Source of the DNA: Dactylorhiza incarnata
Lineage: Eukaryota; Streptophyta; Magnoliopsida; Asparagales; Orchidaceae
Reading direction: 5' to 3'
Assembly: GCA_033032865.1 (NCBI GenBank)
Contig: JAWHQI010000005.1
Coordinates: 13,788,001 to 13,852,000, forward strand
Length of the DNA: 64,000 nucleotides
How positions within the stretch are numbered: the stretch's first letter is position 1; each line of letters opens with the position of its first letter. Shown piece by piece: positions 9,142 to 20,395 of this stretch. The position numbers were made by a program, and so were the translations under genes. Below the pieces are notes generated by a model. That model was not told where the DNA came from. It made no database searches and saw only the letters and a program-made list of their open reading frames with translations.

Positions 9142-10831
9142 TGATGAGTCCTGATCATATACACTTTTATGGACTCATCTGGGCCGTTTAGTTAGTCATT
9201 TCACTGCACTTTAGCCCTGTTTTAGTTCATATTTGTTAATCCATGCTAGGTGCACCTTTTGGCCCATTTTGGTGTGATTTCATGTTTATTTTCATTAGTG
9301 GTTTTCATGCACTGTTAGGTGCCACTTTTAGTGGCTGGATTTGTGGTTGTACGCTAGAACAGGAGTCGTGCAGGTGTTTCCGGTGCAATTCTGCACAGGA
9401 ACACTGCGCACGATCACTGGTTCTATTGCGCACGACCACTGGTCGTGCGCCACTGATCGTGTGCACTTAACGCCTTTTTCACGAGTTCTGTTTGGTGCAG
9501 TGCGCACGACCACCAACGCCAGTGCGCACGACCACCGGTCGTGCGCCACTGCTCGTGCGCACTGACCATTAATTTCTGAGTTCTGTTTCATCTATTGCGC
9601 ACGACCACTGACGCTAGTGCGCACGACCATCGGTCGTGCGCCACTGGTCGTGCGAACATGTTATGTTATAATTTCTGGCTTTGCAGGTTCCGTCCAGGCA
9701 GAGCGCACGATCACAGGATTCTAGTGCGCACGACCACTGGTCGTGCGCCAATGACCGTGCGCACTGTTTAATTCCAGCGCCTATAAATTCCCTGCTCGCG
9801 ATTTTAGGTCGATCCGGATTTTCAGCCGCCTTTTCCGCCCGATTCCGCCCAGTTTCGCCCCTCCACCGTCGCCCACCATATAGAGGTGCTCCGGGCTTGC
9901 TCTTCACGCCTATCTTGAGCCGGAGTTTCCTCTCGGCCTCCTCCTTCATCCACGAGCTCCAAAGGTAGACCTAGCCGCCATTACCATCGAGCAAGAGGAA
10001 GTTGGCAACCTCCACCGGATCGTGACACGAAGAAGACGGGTCCATTGGAGAGTCGTGACAGCTCTCTCTACCCCGGACGTAGTTGTGGACCGAGCTTGGA
10101 CGCGGATTGACAACCCGGCGATTCCAACCGTGAATCTTCAACGAGCCTTCGGATTCGGTCGATTTCTTGCCTTGTTCTCCTTTTATTGATGTATTTGCAA
10201 CTAGATCTAACATTATGATGAAGTGTATTTTGATTAAATAGCATTTTTACTTGATTATGTCTATGTGATTGAGTATTTTTGTTTATATTATTGAGGTGCG
10301 CCTTGTGGTGTGGTTTGTTGGTTGTCCGGTGCCGCACTAGCAATTGCTAGTGGCGTGCTTGTCGAAGAGGTGCTTGCGACCCTCATTCCACTAGCCTACT
10401 CGCCCATTCGCCTACTGAAGCGTGGCATCGCGGCCCGTAATCCATTCGCCTATCGAAGCAGCGCGCTCAAGGCCTGCATAGTTCGATTCCATTAGCCTTC
10501 TCGTCCATCCGCCCTTGCGACGCAGCGCGCTCAAGGCCTGCCTAGTCTCCATCCCGCCAAGCGAAGCTTTGCATAGCGGCATTGCATAGGAGTAGTTGTT
10601 AGCTTTTATTTTGTTTTCCAAAAGCCAACCCAACTCCCCCGCAATCCATCCGATTTAAGGACTTCGATCTCAAGTCCTGCCTCAATAGTAAACTCCACCT
10701 TATTGTGTTCCTCAAGAGACCGACACTCGGGGATTTATTCCCAACATTTATTACTTGAACGATCGGTACACTGCCGTTTCGTGTCGCAGTCAAGCTACCG
10801 CCTATAGCGGTGTGTGAGATTTGCGCCATCA
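9142..10831 (+). repeat. NA1 3' LTR
   Basis: Same length as the left LTR (1,690 bp); I found a single mismatch (G9922 against A4736). It ends GCCATCA and is followed by the target duplication CCTGT at 10832-10836. The hairpin palindromes and the TATA-like site are kept. Confidence 0.93.
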
Positions 10832-12679
10832 CCTGTGATGGGCAGATTTTATCTATATTCAGGTAGAGGTGTGACTATTCTTTCACCATATAGGTACCCA
10901 TTACCGACACGCGTATTAGAACAGTTACCTGTGCATTTCCTTTTTCATACGCCCATTAGCTAGAACTATTATGTTTTTAAATAAGTCGTGCTGGGATGAC
11001 AATAACCCCAGTAGTTATCTTTCTTTTCTGCAATTTCTTTTCATCTTTTCCATTTAGTTAGCTGTATTGTATTTTGCTTTTGTCTATTTTCTTTTTGTTT
11101 GGCGGAACTCACCCCTGCAGGTATTCTTCTGGATGGATGTTGTAGCTGGGTTTAGATTTAAATGCTAATCTTCTGGTATGCTCATTTCTGAGCATTGGGT
11201 ACTCTCTTCCCCTAGCTCTTTTCTGAATTTCATAGCTATATATTGTGTGTATTGTCTAGTTTAAGTCTGGGGGAGAGTAGTTCTATGTGCCCACTCACAT
11301 GCACTATTGCATATCATGCTAGAAGTACTTTTATTTTAGTTTATTGGAAATTGTTGTTCATTCTCTTTGCGCACCACATCACCCACTTGAGCGCGTACTC
11401 ATCTGTATGCGTGTCTGCTTATTTGGGAAAGTCTAGGTGAGGTCTTAGGACTATGTGGCGGAGTAAAATGTTGACTCCAGTAGTGCTCCTAGTCGAGTGC
11501 TCGGTTGCATAGAAATTTGTGTAGATTAGACTTCTTTTTATACTTATGGTTTTATATTTTTTATATTAGTGTAAATGTTGTTTACTCTACTCAAATGGTG
11601 AATCCAGTGTGAATCAAACGGTGGCATAGGGATGTGTGTAAACGATCGCTAGACTCGTATTGCTTGAGTCGGGATAAAGGAGAATCTTTCTCGATGGCTA
11701 GAACTTGCCCCAAGCGATTCTTGAATCATTGGCATATGATAGTTCTAGTGCGTGAGAATGACGTAGGACATTATTTTGGCCCGGTTGAACTCTTTATTTC
11801 ATGCCTATCGTCTACCCTTGCTAGCCCCTTTGTGCCTACCCTTTCAATGATTCAGCTCCGCATATATCTCACCAAAGCCTAAGAGCCTAACCAAGTCGCA
11901 CACCCAAATCTGAGCTTTAGTTATAGTTTTATTTACATTTTAAGGGGTGTTGATTGTGGTGTTTATTATGTGAATTTGTGGATATGCTCATTTGAAAAAT
12001 TTGCTGAAAGAAAAAGACAAGAAAAAGAAAGTTAGAAAAAAATGATAAAAAAGGAGAAAAAGAAAAATGAGTTTATTGAAAATCGTTTAGAAAAATTATG
12101 TATTGGGAGTAGGCGGTGCACACGCCTATGTTGCAAAAGCCCAAGTATGGGGGTGTGGTGCACTTGTTTATTTATAGTCGTGCGGGTAGCTCTACCTTAT
12201 GCTCATGTTGGGTTAGGTGTGCTTAGCCTCCATGTTTATCTTTGTTTACCTCACCGGAACCCAAGCCCCATCTCTAACCTAAAGTCCAACTGACTCACGC
12301 CTTGAACCAATCTAGTGTCGTGGAGAAAATGTGACCGGGCGAGCTTATGGTCACCGACACCGATGGATTTCGATGGAGTTTGTCCTATACCCCAATTGTG
12401 AACAATGCTCATCTCAGCGCTTAGTTTACTTTCTCCATATGCGTGACTAGATGATTCACCGTAGTTCACCATTTTGAGTAGTTGTAATATGCTTTTACTC
12501 TTTTAGAAATCTATAAACTGTTTGTATAATGAGAAATCTTCTCTATTATTTTTCTTATGCATGTGACCATGTGACTTCGCATGGTACTCTGTATTGTAAT
12601 TTTAAGCCATCTACTTTTCTTTCCCCGTTTGCTTAGAATTTGTTTGCTCGGGACGCGCCAACAGGTAAGTCTGGGGGTG
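10832..12679 (+). other. NA-old ORF tail and 3' untranslated region
   Basis: The sequence resumes exactly where NA1 cut it and parallels NA1 6980-8846 block by block, with point changes and small indels. Polypurine motifs are at 11263-11277, 12143-12155 and 12667-12679, the last directly before the LTR. No gene is present; frames at 11243-11882 and 12042-12293 have decayed shadows in NA1 without conserved reading. Confidence 0.8.
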
Positions 12680-14201
12680 TGATAAGTCCCATTTATATAC
12701 ACTTTTATGGACTCATCTGGGCCGGTAATCTAGTCAAAGCATGCACTACACTTTAGACCTATCATCGTTCATATTTGATCGCTATCTGTTATTCCATGCT
12801 AAGTGAACTTCTAGGCCCATTTTGGTGTGTAATATCATGTTTTTCCTATTAATAAGTTAGCATGTAATGTTGAGTGCCACTTTCAGTGGAGTGATGTGCG
12901 TTTTTACTGGAACAGGGGCCGTGCAGGTGTTCCGAGTGCAAATCTTCCCAGCAATACTGCGCACTACCACTAGCTATATTGCGCAAGACCACTGATCGTG
13001 CGCCACTGCTCATGCACACTTAACCCATAAATTTTGAGGCCTGTCTTGCCAAACGCACGATCACTGGCTATAGTGCGCACGATCACTGATCGTGCGCCAC
13101 TGGCCGTGCGTATATTATTTTTCTATGAATTTTGCCTTGCAGGTTTTGTGGAACAGTGCGCACTACCACCAACTTCTAGTGCGCACGGCCACTGGTCGTG
13201 CGCCATTGATCGTGCGCCCTATTTTCTATAAATACGCAGTCCGCAAAATTAGGTCGGGAGGGACATATTATCTCTGCCGTTTTCGAGCCCTGTTCGCCTC
13301 TTCTGCCCCCTGCATCATCTTCCACCACCGAGAGGTGCTCCAAGACTAGTATTCATGCCTATCTTGAGCTCGGAGATCATCTCGGCCGCCTCCATCATCC
13401 AAGTTCACCAAGGAGAGGATTCCACTGCCATCTTCATAACCAAGCAAGAGTTCTTCGCATCAGATGTTACCGGATTTTAGTTTACCGGAGAAGATGGGTC
13501 CATTAGGAGGAAGTGGCAGCCCTCCTCTACCCCGAACAATAGTTGGGACCGAGCTACGATGCGGATTGACAAACCTACGATTCCTACCGAGAATCAACAA
13601 CAAGCCTCCAGATTCGGTCGTATCTCTTGCCTTTTTCTCTACTTGTATGGATGTATATGAATGTAATCTTTACTACTTGATTATGTATGTCATTCTAGAC
13701 TCTTTATTTATAGTGATATTTTCATAGTTGTGAAAATGCTTATATGTGTAGAATGTGCTTGAAGTGCACCGATTCCACGCACACTCCATTCCACTCCGCA
13801 AACCCGCCATTCCATTTCGTGAGCCTACTCTTCCATTCCGCTTGACTACTCTTCCACTATGTGAGCCTACTCTTCCATCCACCTTACGAAGCAGTGCGCT
13901 CAAGGCCTGCCTAGTTTCCATCTCGCCAAGCGAAGCATTGCATAGCGGCATTGCATAGGAGTAGTTGTTTTTATTTTATTTTATTTACAAAACCAAAATC
14001 CTTTTTGTCCGCATTCTATCTGCCACAAGGACTTCGATCTCAAGTCCTCCTTGATTTGTTAACTCCACCTTACTGTGTTCCTTGAGAGATTTGATACTTG
14101 GGGATTTACTTCCTCATATTATTACTTGACAACGAACGGTTCACTATTGTTCATACCGCATTTTGCTCCCGCCTATAAGCGGTGTAGGAATTTGTGCGTC
14201 A
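12680..14201 (+). repeat. NA-old 3' LTR
   Basis: It starts TGATAAGTCC and ends GCGTCA, about 1,522 bp. It aligns with the NA1 LTR along its length, including decayed GCGCACGAxC palindromes (12950-13220), a TATA-like CTATAAATACG near 13228 and the GCCTGCC...GCCAAGCGAAGC block near 13905-13935. The divergence shows a much older insertion than NA1. Confidence 0.88.
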
Positions 14202-14368
14202 AATATAAGGTCCCTCTTCAACATCCAGGTAAACTCTGGGGTCAGAGGCTTCCATGAACAATTTAACATTTTGCTTCCAAATGGGAAAGTTTTTTTTTAT
14301 GCAAATGGGTAAGTTCATAGAGCTCATCTCTTTATACTGCTCACTAGCCATGGTGTGTACTAACTACC
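14202..14368. other. Unassigned 167-bp spacer
   Basis: It lies between the NA-old LTR end and the Athila1 LTR start. I see no element homology and no gene, so this may be a piece of the original target DNA. Confidence 0.5.
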
Positions 14369-15128
14369 TGATAAGTAGTTTTTATATGTCTTTTTAGTAT
14401 ATATTTTAGTAATTATTTAAATTGAATTCTTCTTTTTCTTGTCAATTTTAGCTTATAAATAGTACTTTTATGAAATTTGACTCTAATTTAGCTCATTTGT
14501 ATTTTTGCATAATTTTGGGACGAGTTTGGAAAAATTTGCATTACACGCCCTAGGTCACGCCCATGACCAAGAGCGTGTAATCTTAATATCAGTCCAGAGT
14601 TGATGCCGCGTAGTTTAAGCTCGTCCATAGTGAGTCACGCCCGTGTTCAATTACACGCCTCTCAGTCACGCCCGTGACCAAGGGTGTGTAAACTTATAAG
14701 ATCCTCCCAGCTGCTGTCATTGAGAAGTGGAGATGTCGTGCAAAGTTGACTATAGTCATGCCTGTGTCGCTCAATGTCACGCCCGTGACATTGCCGCATG
14801 ATCTCTGATTTCCGCCACACTCTAATCAAGCCCATGCTGCATTAAGTGAAGCCACCCAAGTACATGGTCGTGACCCAAATTTCACGGGCGTGTAATGTTC
14901 TATTCCGCTGCGCCGTCACGCAAGCCTCATGCCGCTCTCCCAGCTGAAATGAACAGTACTTACACGCCCTTGGTCATGAGCGTGACTGAGGGGCATGTAA
15001 TTTGGAAATTTTTCCAATAAGTTCCAGAGGTTTCCTTGAGTCCATGGTTCAGAATTTTGGAGAGGGGGACGTGCTGCTAGAGCTGATAGTTAGTATTTTC
15101 ATGTTTTTTCATGTTTTTTCCCTTTCTT

Positions 15129-15166
<38 letters not shown>

Positions 15167-15570
15167 CTTCAAGCAATGTTCTAGTTTTCTTTTAATACAA
15201 TAGTGTAATGTAAGCTTGTAATCTTTATTTTTCTAGCATTGTAATCTTCCTTAAGGCTTGTAATCACTTTTAGTTTTAATAAAATTTGGCTTGTTTTTCT
15301 TCACTTCTCTTTCAATCTTAGTTATTTTTTTCCTTTATGCAATTTTATTATTATCTCCTTTCCCCTCCACCATGAATAACTAAACTCTCATTAGTGCTCG
15401 ATCGAAATGATCTGAGGATGAGATAATCAAGTTATGACCTTCTAGCTCTCTTTTTCCTCTCTTTTTTTGTAATCACTTGATTTACCCTTGATCTTTAATT
15501 AGTGAGACCATATTTTTGATATATGGTTTTCACTTAGGTTTTCATAGTTAGCTAGTCGAGAGGCTCAATG
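14369..15570 (+). repeat. Athila1 5' LTR, left part
   Basis: It starts TGATAAGTAG. It contains decayed TTACACGCCC...GAGCGTGTAA and TCACG/CGTGA modules at 14540-15000, as in the Athila2 LTR, and a pure CT run at 15131-15163. R1 inserted after CAATG at 15566-15570. Confidence 0.85.
15131..15163 (+). repeat. (CT)n microsatellite
   Basis: An uninterrupted TC dinucleotide run of about 33 bases inside the Athila1 LTR. Confidence 0.95.
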
Positions 15571-16504
15571 TGTACAACCATGTATTCGCCGAGTAGATTC
15601 TCGAGACAAGAAGTGTTTCGGAACACCATTTCTCGATTTATGATCCCGGAGAAGGCGGAGAGGGGAGGGGCGGCTCGCCCCCCCTCTCGCACAACAGAGA
15701 GGGAGGAGAGGGGAGGGACGGCTCGCCCCCCCCCCCCCTCTCGCCCAGCAGAGAGGCGGAGAGGGGAGGAGCGGATCGCCCCCCCCCCCCCCCCCCCCTC
15801 CCCCTCTCGCCCAGCAGAGAGGTGGAGAGGGGAGGAGTGGCTCGCCCCCTCCTCTCGCCCAGCAGAGAGGGCGGAGAGGGGAGGGGCGGCTCCCCCCCCC
15901 CCCCCCTCTCGCCTAGCAGAGAGGGCGGAGAGGGGAGGGGCGGCTCGCCCCCCCTCTCGCCTAGCAGAGAGGAGAGGAGCGGCTCGCCCCCCTCTTGCCC
16001 AACAACCCTGTATTCGCCGAGTAGATTCTCGAGACAAGAAGTATTTCGGAACACCATTTCTCGATTTATGATCCCATAGAAGGCGGCGAGGGGAGGGGCG
16101 GCTCGCCCCCCCTCTCGCCCAGCCGAGAGGGCGGAGAGGGGAGGGGCGGCTCGCCCCCCCCCCCCCCCTCTCTCCCAGTAGAGAGGGAGGAGAGGGGAGG
16201 GGCGGCTCGCCCCCCCCTCTCACCCAGCAGAGAGGGAGGAGAGGGGAGGGGCGGCTCGCCCCCCCTCTTGCCCAGCAGAGAGGCGGAGAGGGGAGGAGCG
16301 GCTCGCCCCCCCCCCCCCCCCCCCTCTCGCCCAACAGAGAGGCGGAGAGGGGAGGAGCGGATCGCCCCCTCTCTCACCCAACAGAGAGGCGGAGAGGGGA
16401 GGGGCGGCTCGACCCCCCTCTCGCCCAGCGGAAGGCGGAGAGGGGAGGGGCGGCTCGCCCCCCCCTCTCGCCCAGCAAAAGGCGGAGAGGGGAGGGGCGG
16501 CTCG

Positions 16505-16559
<55 letters not shown>

Positions 16560-17124
16560 TTGCCCAGTAGAGAGGGCGGAGAGGGGATGGGCGGCTCGCC
16601 CCCCCCCCCCCCCCCCCCCACCCCCTCTCGCCCAGCGGAAGGCGGAGAAGGGAGGAGGCCGGCCCCCTCTCGCCCAGTCCTGGGAGGGTATTTCGGTCTG
16701 CATTTAGCGCCTCAGAACAGCGGGATTTGGATATTCGCAGGCCAAATCCGGGGGCAATTTGGTAACTTCGCATGCTGTTTTTGGTTATTCGCAGCCCAAA
16801 TCCAAAATCCTATAAATAGGACCAAGGGGGCACCATTTGGAGGAGATCATTCTAGGCTAGCTCTCTCCCTCTCTCTCCCTCCCCAAGACTCTCTAGGGGG
16901 TGAGGAGAGCTTCCAGTGGTGCCCAAGCTTAGTAATGGCTTGGGAGGGGAAGTTCCTAAGGGGCTTCCGGGTATGTGGCGGGACCTCCCCACTAAGCCCT
17001 TGGTACAGTCCATAGTTCCTCAACCTTCAACCTAGAGCTCTCCCTTGGGGGGAGTAAGGGTTGGTCGCCCCTCAGCTTGCTGAGGGCCCCGAACTCCACA
17101 GAGACCGAGAAATCGGTTTCAACA
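15571..17124 (+). repeat. R1 5' LTR (1,554 bp)
   Basis: The opening segment (GTATTCGCCGAGTAGATTCTC...) occurs twice, at about 15582 and 16010. Between and after these copies are GC-rich tandem units (15650-16005, 16075-16670). A TATA box, CTATAAATAGG, lies near 16810, followed by a CT-rich tract. Long open frames here come from the GC-rich units and are not genes. Confidence 0.92.
15650..16670 (+). repeat. GC-rich tandem array with C homopolymers
   Basis: Units of about 45-60 bp carry AGAGGGGAGGGGCGGCTCGC followed by a C run, CTCTCGCCCAGCAGAGAG. The G-rich and C-rich halves can fold back on each other. C runs reach 53 bases (16505-16557). The matching array in the 3' LTR is at 21700-22635. 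Copy number differs between the two LTRs and explains most of their length difference. Confidence 0.9.
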
Positions 17125-17172
17125 TTATGGTGCGGTGAGCGTGGAGTGTGACCGATTCAAGAAACTCTCGAG

Positions 17173-18016
17173 ATGAGTTCTATGGACGGAGGTGGAGGAA
17201 GATCCAACCCAAGTCACTCGCAGCCCCCAGTGGCTGGGGTGACGTTGGAGATGTTCGAAAATTTCAAGCAAGAGGTCTTACAGACCTTCCAGTTTGCCTT
17301 CGCCATGATAGTTGGAGGAAGAAGAGGAGATGGTCCGGAGATCCTGCCCCAGCAGGTGGACGAGGGAGCTCTCGACCAACAGTCCAGGAAGGAGGTACTG
17401 ATGGGGGGAGTGGGGAGGTGTCGTACACCCACTCGCCCATTCCCAAGGGGGCGAGCTCAGGAGGGAGGCACCCTCGCAGCTCGCCTCGCCCCTGCAAGGG
17501 GGCGAGCTCAGGAGGGAGGCGCCCAACCAGCTCGCCCCGCCCCAGCAAGGGGGCGAGCTCAGGAGGGAGGCTCCCTCCCAGCTCGCCCCGCCCCAGCAAG
17601 GGGGCGAGCTCAGGATGGGGGAACCCTCCCAGCTCCCCCCGACCCTTCTAGCCCAGTCCCAAAAGGGGGCGAGCGAGGAGGCATCCGGCCCCCACTCGCC
17701 CCACCCCAAAAGGAGTCGAGTTAACGTTGGTGGGCTAGACCACCCCGGGTGGCGGCTACCCAATAGCCCGGCAAGCGCAGAGACCGACAGTTTGACTCCG
17801 CGAGAGCAAGGAAGGAAGGGCTTTCAAAAGAGAAGATCCAACCGCCCGAGGTGGAGGCAGGGGTCGAGGACACCCCCTCCACCGCCTCAGCAAACCGTGG
17901 CAATTGGCCAAAGAAGGAGAAGGAACCACGCGGGAGGGATAAGGGGCGTCCGAGTGGAGTTACCCTGCTGTGACTTCCACGATGAGGAGGGTCACGCGAC
18001 GTCCGCCTGCCCTTAG
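17173..18016 (+). pseudogene. R1 gag remnant without capsid domain
   Basis: The frame from ATG 17173 runs 183 codons to 17724; an overlapping frame (17615-18016) continues the product, so one frameshift lies in 17615-17720. The N-terminus (residues ~1-70, LEMFENFKQEVLQTFQFAF) resembles the start of Tat-type gag. The middle is a repeat of ARGRAQEGG-type units of 22-23 residues (17440-17640). The end keeps a CCDFHDEEGHATSAC motif, which matches the C-x-F-H-x4-H-x4-C knuckle-like motif of many Ty3/gypsy gags. The capsid domain expected between them is absent. Confidence 0.7.
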
Positions 18017-18360
18017 TTCTTGGGAATGAGGGAGGCGAGGGGTCCGAAGCCGCAACAGCAATAACCAGAAGAAGTCGAGGAAGACCAGGCCTGGGAGTAG
18101 GAGACCCCGTTTGGTTGCCGTCCTAAGTTCCTTTTTTCTAAGTCCATGTGTATCCATGTTTCGTTTTCGTGCCTAGTGTTCTCACATGTATTAGGACGAT
18201 CAATATAATGAAGGTTTTTCAAAAAATACTTAGCCCCGATGCTGGCCCGCTACCTAGCTGGCAGGGTCGAAGACCCCTCAGGGGCAGGGAGTTTTTTAAG
18301 TGAACTTCACCTCGGATGGTTCCGCTGACCGGGCTCCCTCTAGCCGGCAGGACAGGTTGA

Positions 18361-18965
18361 CCTCCCAGAGAGGAAAAAATATTTGTCCACCTCTAGTTGA
18401 GCCTGGATCCTAGAGTGTGTCGACCTTGTACTCCCCCCCCCCCCTGATGCTGGCCCGCTGACCAGGCTCCCACCAAGCTGGCAGGGTCGGGAACCGTTCG
18501 GGGAAGGAAGGAAAAATACTCAACCTCTAGTTGAGCCTGGCTCTTAGAGTGTGTTCACCTTGTACTCCCCCCCCCCGATGCTGGCCCACTGACCAGGCTC
18601 CCACCAAGCTGGCAGGGCCGGGAACTGCTCAGGGCAGGAAGGAAAAATACTCCACCTCTAGTTGAGCCTGGCTCCTAGAGTGTGTCGACCTTGTACTCCC
18701 CCCCCCCCCCCCCCCCCCGATGCTGGCCCGCTATCCAGGCTCCCACCAAGCTGGCAGGGCCGGGAATCGCTCGGGGCAGGAAGGAAAAATACTCCACCTC
18801 TAGTTGAGCCTGGCTCTGAGAGTGTGTCGACCTTGTACTCCCCCCCCCCCCCCCCCTCCGATGCTGGCCCGCTGACCAGGCTCCTACCAAGCTGGCAGGG
18901 CCGGGAACCGATCGGGGCAGGAAGGAAACATGCTCCACCTCTATTGGAGCTCGGCTCCTAGATTG
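18361..18965 (+). repeat. R1 tandem array A (~131-142 bp units)
   Basis: About five units begin CTCTAGTTGAGCCTGG, hold a C run of variable length and the core GCTGACCAGGCTCCCACCAA, then a GGCAGGGCCGGGAAC stretch. The start of the array fades into the preceding 130 bp. The C run accounts for the unit length differences. Confidence 0.88.
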
Positions 18966-19771
18966 CATCGATCTAAGGCCCCGAGCAGATACCGCTGACC
19001 GGGCTTATTGATGCCGGCAGGACAGGAGACTCACTCGGTGAGGCAGGCGATTCATGTTGGTTAAGGGCCTGAGCAGATACCGCTGACCAGGCTTGTTGAT
19101 GCCGGCAGGACAGGAGACTCACTCGGTGAGGCAGGTGATTCATGTTGGTTAAGGCCCCGAGCAGATACCGCTGACCGGGCTTGTTGATGTCAGCAGGACA
19201 GGAGACTCACTCGGTGAGGCAGGTGATTCATGTTGGTTAAGGCCCGGAGTAGATACCGCTGACCGGGCTTGTTGATGTCGGCAAGACAGGAGACTCACTC
19301 TGTGAGGCAGGTGATTCATGTTGGTTAAGGCCCCCAGCAGATACTGCTGACCGGTCTTGTTGATGCCGGCAGGACAGGAGGCTCACTCGGTGAGGCAGGT
19401 GATTCTTGTTGGATAAGGACCCGAGCAGATACCGCTGACCGGGCTTGTTGATTCCGGCAGGACAGGAGACTCACTCGGTGAAGCAGGTGATTCATGTTGG
19501 TTAAGGCCACGAGCAGATACCGCTGACTGGGCTTGTTGATGCTGGCAGGACAGGAGACTCACTCGGTGAGGCTAGTGATTCATGTTGGTTAAGGACCCGA
19601 GCAGATACCGCTGACCGGGCTTGTTGATGCCGACATGACAGGAGACTCACTCGGTGAGGCAGGTGATTCATGTTGGTTAAGGCCCCGAGCAGATACCGCT
19701 GACCGGGCTTTTTGATGCCGGCAGGGCAGGAGACTCACCCGATGAGGTAGGTGATCCATGTTGGTTAAGGC
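18966..19771 (+). repeat. R1 tandem array B (88-bp units)
   Basis: Nine units begin GAGCAGATACCGCTGACCGG and contain GCCGGCAGGACAGG and ACTCACTCGGTGAGGCAGG. The core corresponds to those of arrays A, C and D, and to the reverse complement of the T2 array. Confidence 0.92.
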
Positions 19772-20395
19772 CTCCCCTCAGATGGTTCCGCTGACCGGGC
19801 TCTCACTAGCCGGCAGGTGCAGGTTGACCTCCAAGGGAGGCTATGTTATTTTCCCCTCGGATGGTTCCACTGACCGGGCTCTCACTAGCCGGCAGGTGTA
19901 GGTTGACCTCCCAGGGAGGCTATGTTATTTTCCCCTCAGATGGTTCTGCTGACCGGCCTCACACTAGCCGGCAGGTGTAGGTTGACCTCCAAGGGAGGCT
20001 ATGTTATTTTCCCCTCGGATGGTTCCGCTGACCGGGCTCTCACTAGCCGGCAAGTGCAGGTTGACGTCCCAGGGAGGCTATGTTATTTTCCCCTCGGATG
20101 GTTCCGGTGACCGGGCTCTCACTAGCCGGCAGGTGCAGGTTGACCTCCCAGGGAGGCTATGTTATTTTCCCCTCGGATGGTTCCGCTGACCGGGCTCTCA
20201 CTATCCGGCAGGTGCAGGTTGACCTCCCAGGGAGCCTATGTTATTTTCCCCTCGGATGGTTCCGCTGACCGGGCTCTCACTAGCCGGTAGGTGCAGGTTG
20301 ACCTCCCAGGGAGGCTATGTTATTTTCCCCTCGGATGGTTCCGCTGACCGGGCTCTCACTAGCCGGCAGGTGCAGGTTGACCTCCTAGGGAGGCT
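19772..20395 (+). repeat. R1 tandem array C (79-bp units)
   Basis: About eight units begin CCCCTCGGATGGTTCCGCTG and hold ACCGGGCTCTCACTAGCCGG. The 79-bp period is regular. Open frames of 62 codons repeat with it and are by-products. Confidence 0.93.

Larger units (their letters stand above)
3956..10831 (+). mobile_element. NA1: young non-autonomous Athila-like retrotransposon
   Basis: This is a complete insertion: CCTGT at 3951-3955 is repeated at 10832-10836, the two LTRs are each 1,690 bp, a tRNA-Asp-type primer site follows the left LTR, and a polypurine tract precedes the right one. The interior holds one ORF and a long 3' untranslated region, with no protease, RT, RNase H or integrase. 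It should need the enzymes of an autonomous Athila element. In the LTR stretches I compared I found one mismatch (A at 4736, G at 9922), so the insertion is very recent. Confidence 0.92.
2945..14201 (+). mobile_element. NA-old: old non-autonomous Athila-like element, 5' truncated
   Basis: Homology to the NA1 internal region starts at about 2945 and runs to 3955, then resumes at 10832 after NA1, continuing through a 3' untranslated region to an LTR at 12680-14201. The 5' LTR and primer site are missing. It ends GTCA at 14201; AATAT at 14202-14206 would be its target duplication but the partner is not seen. NA1 inserted in the tail of its ORF, so a family member sits inside its own relative. 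The 58 bp at 2887-2944 are unassigned. Confidence 0.85.

Noticed and set aside
15552..16773. Gly/Arg/Pro-rich frames of up to 260 codons in R1 LTRs
   Set aside because: They arise from GC-rich tandem units and C runs, overlap on both strands and change with copy number.
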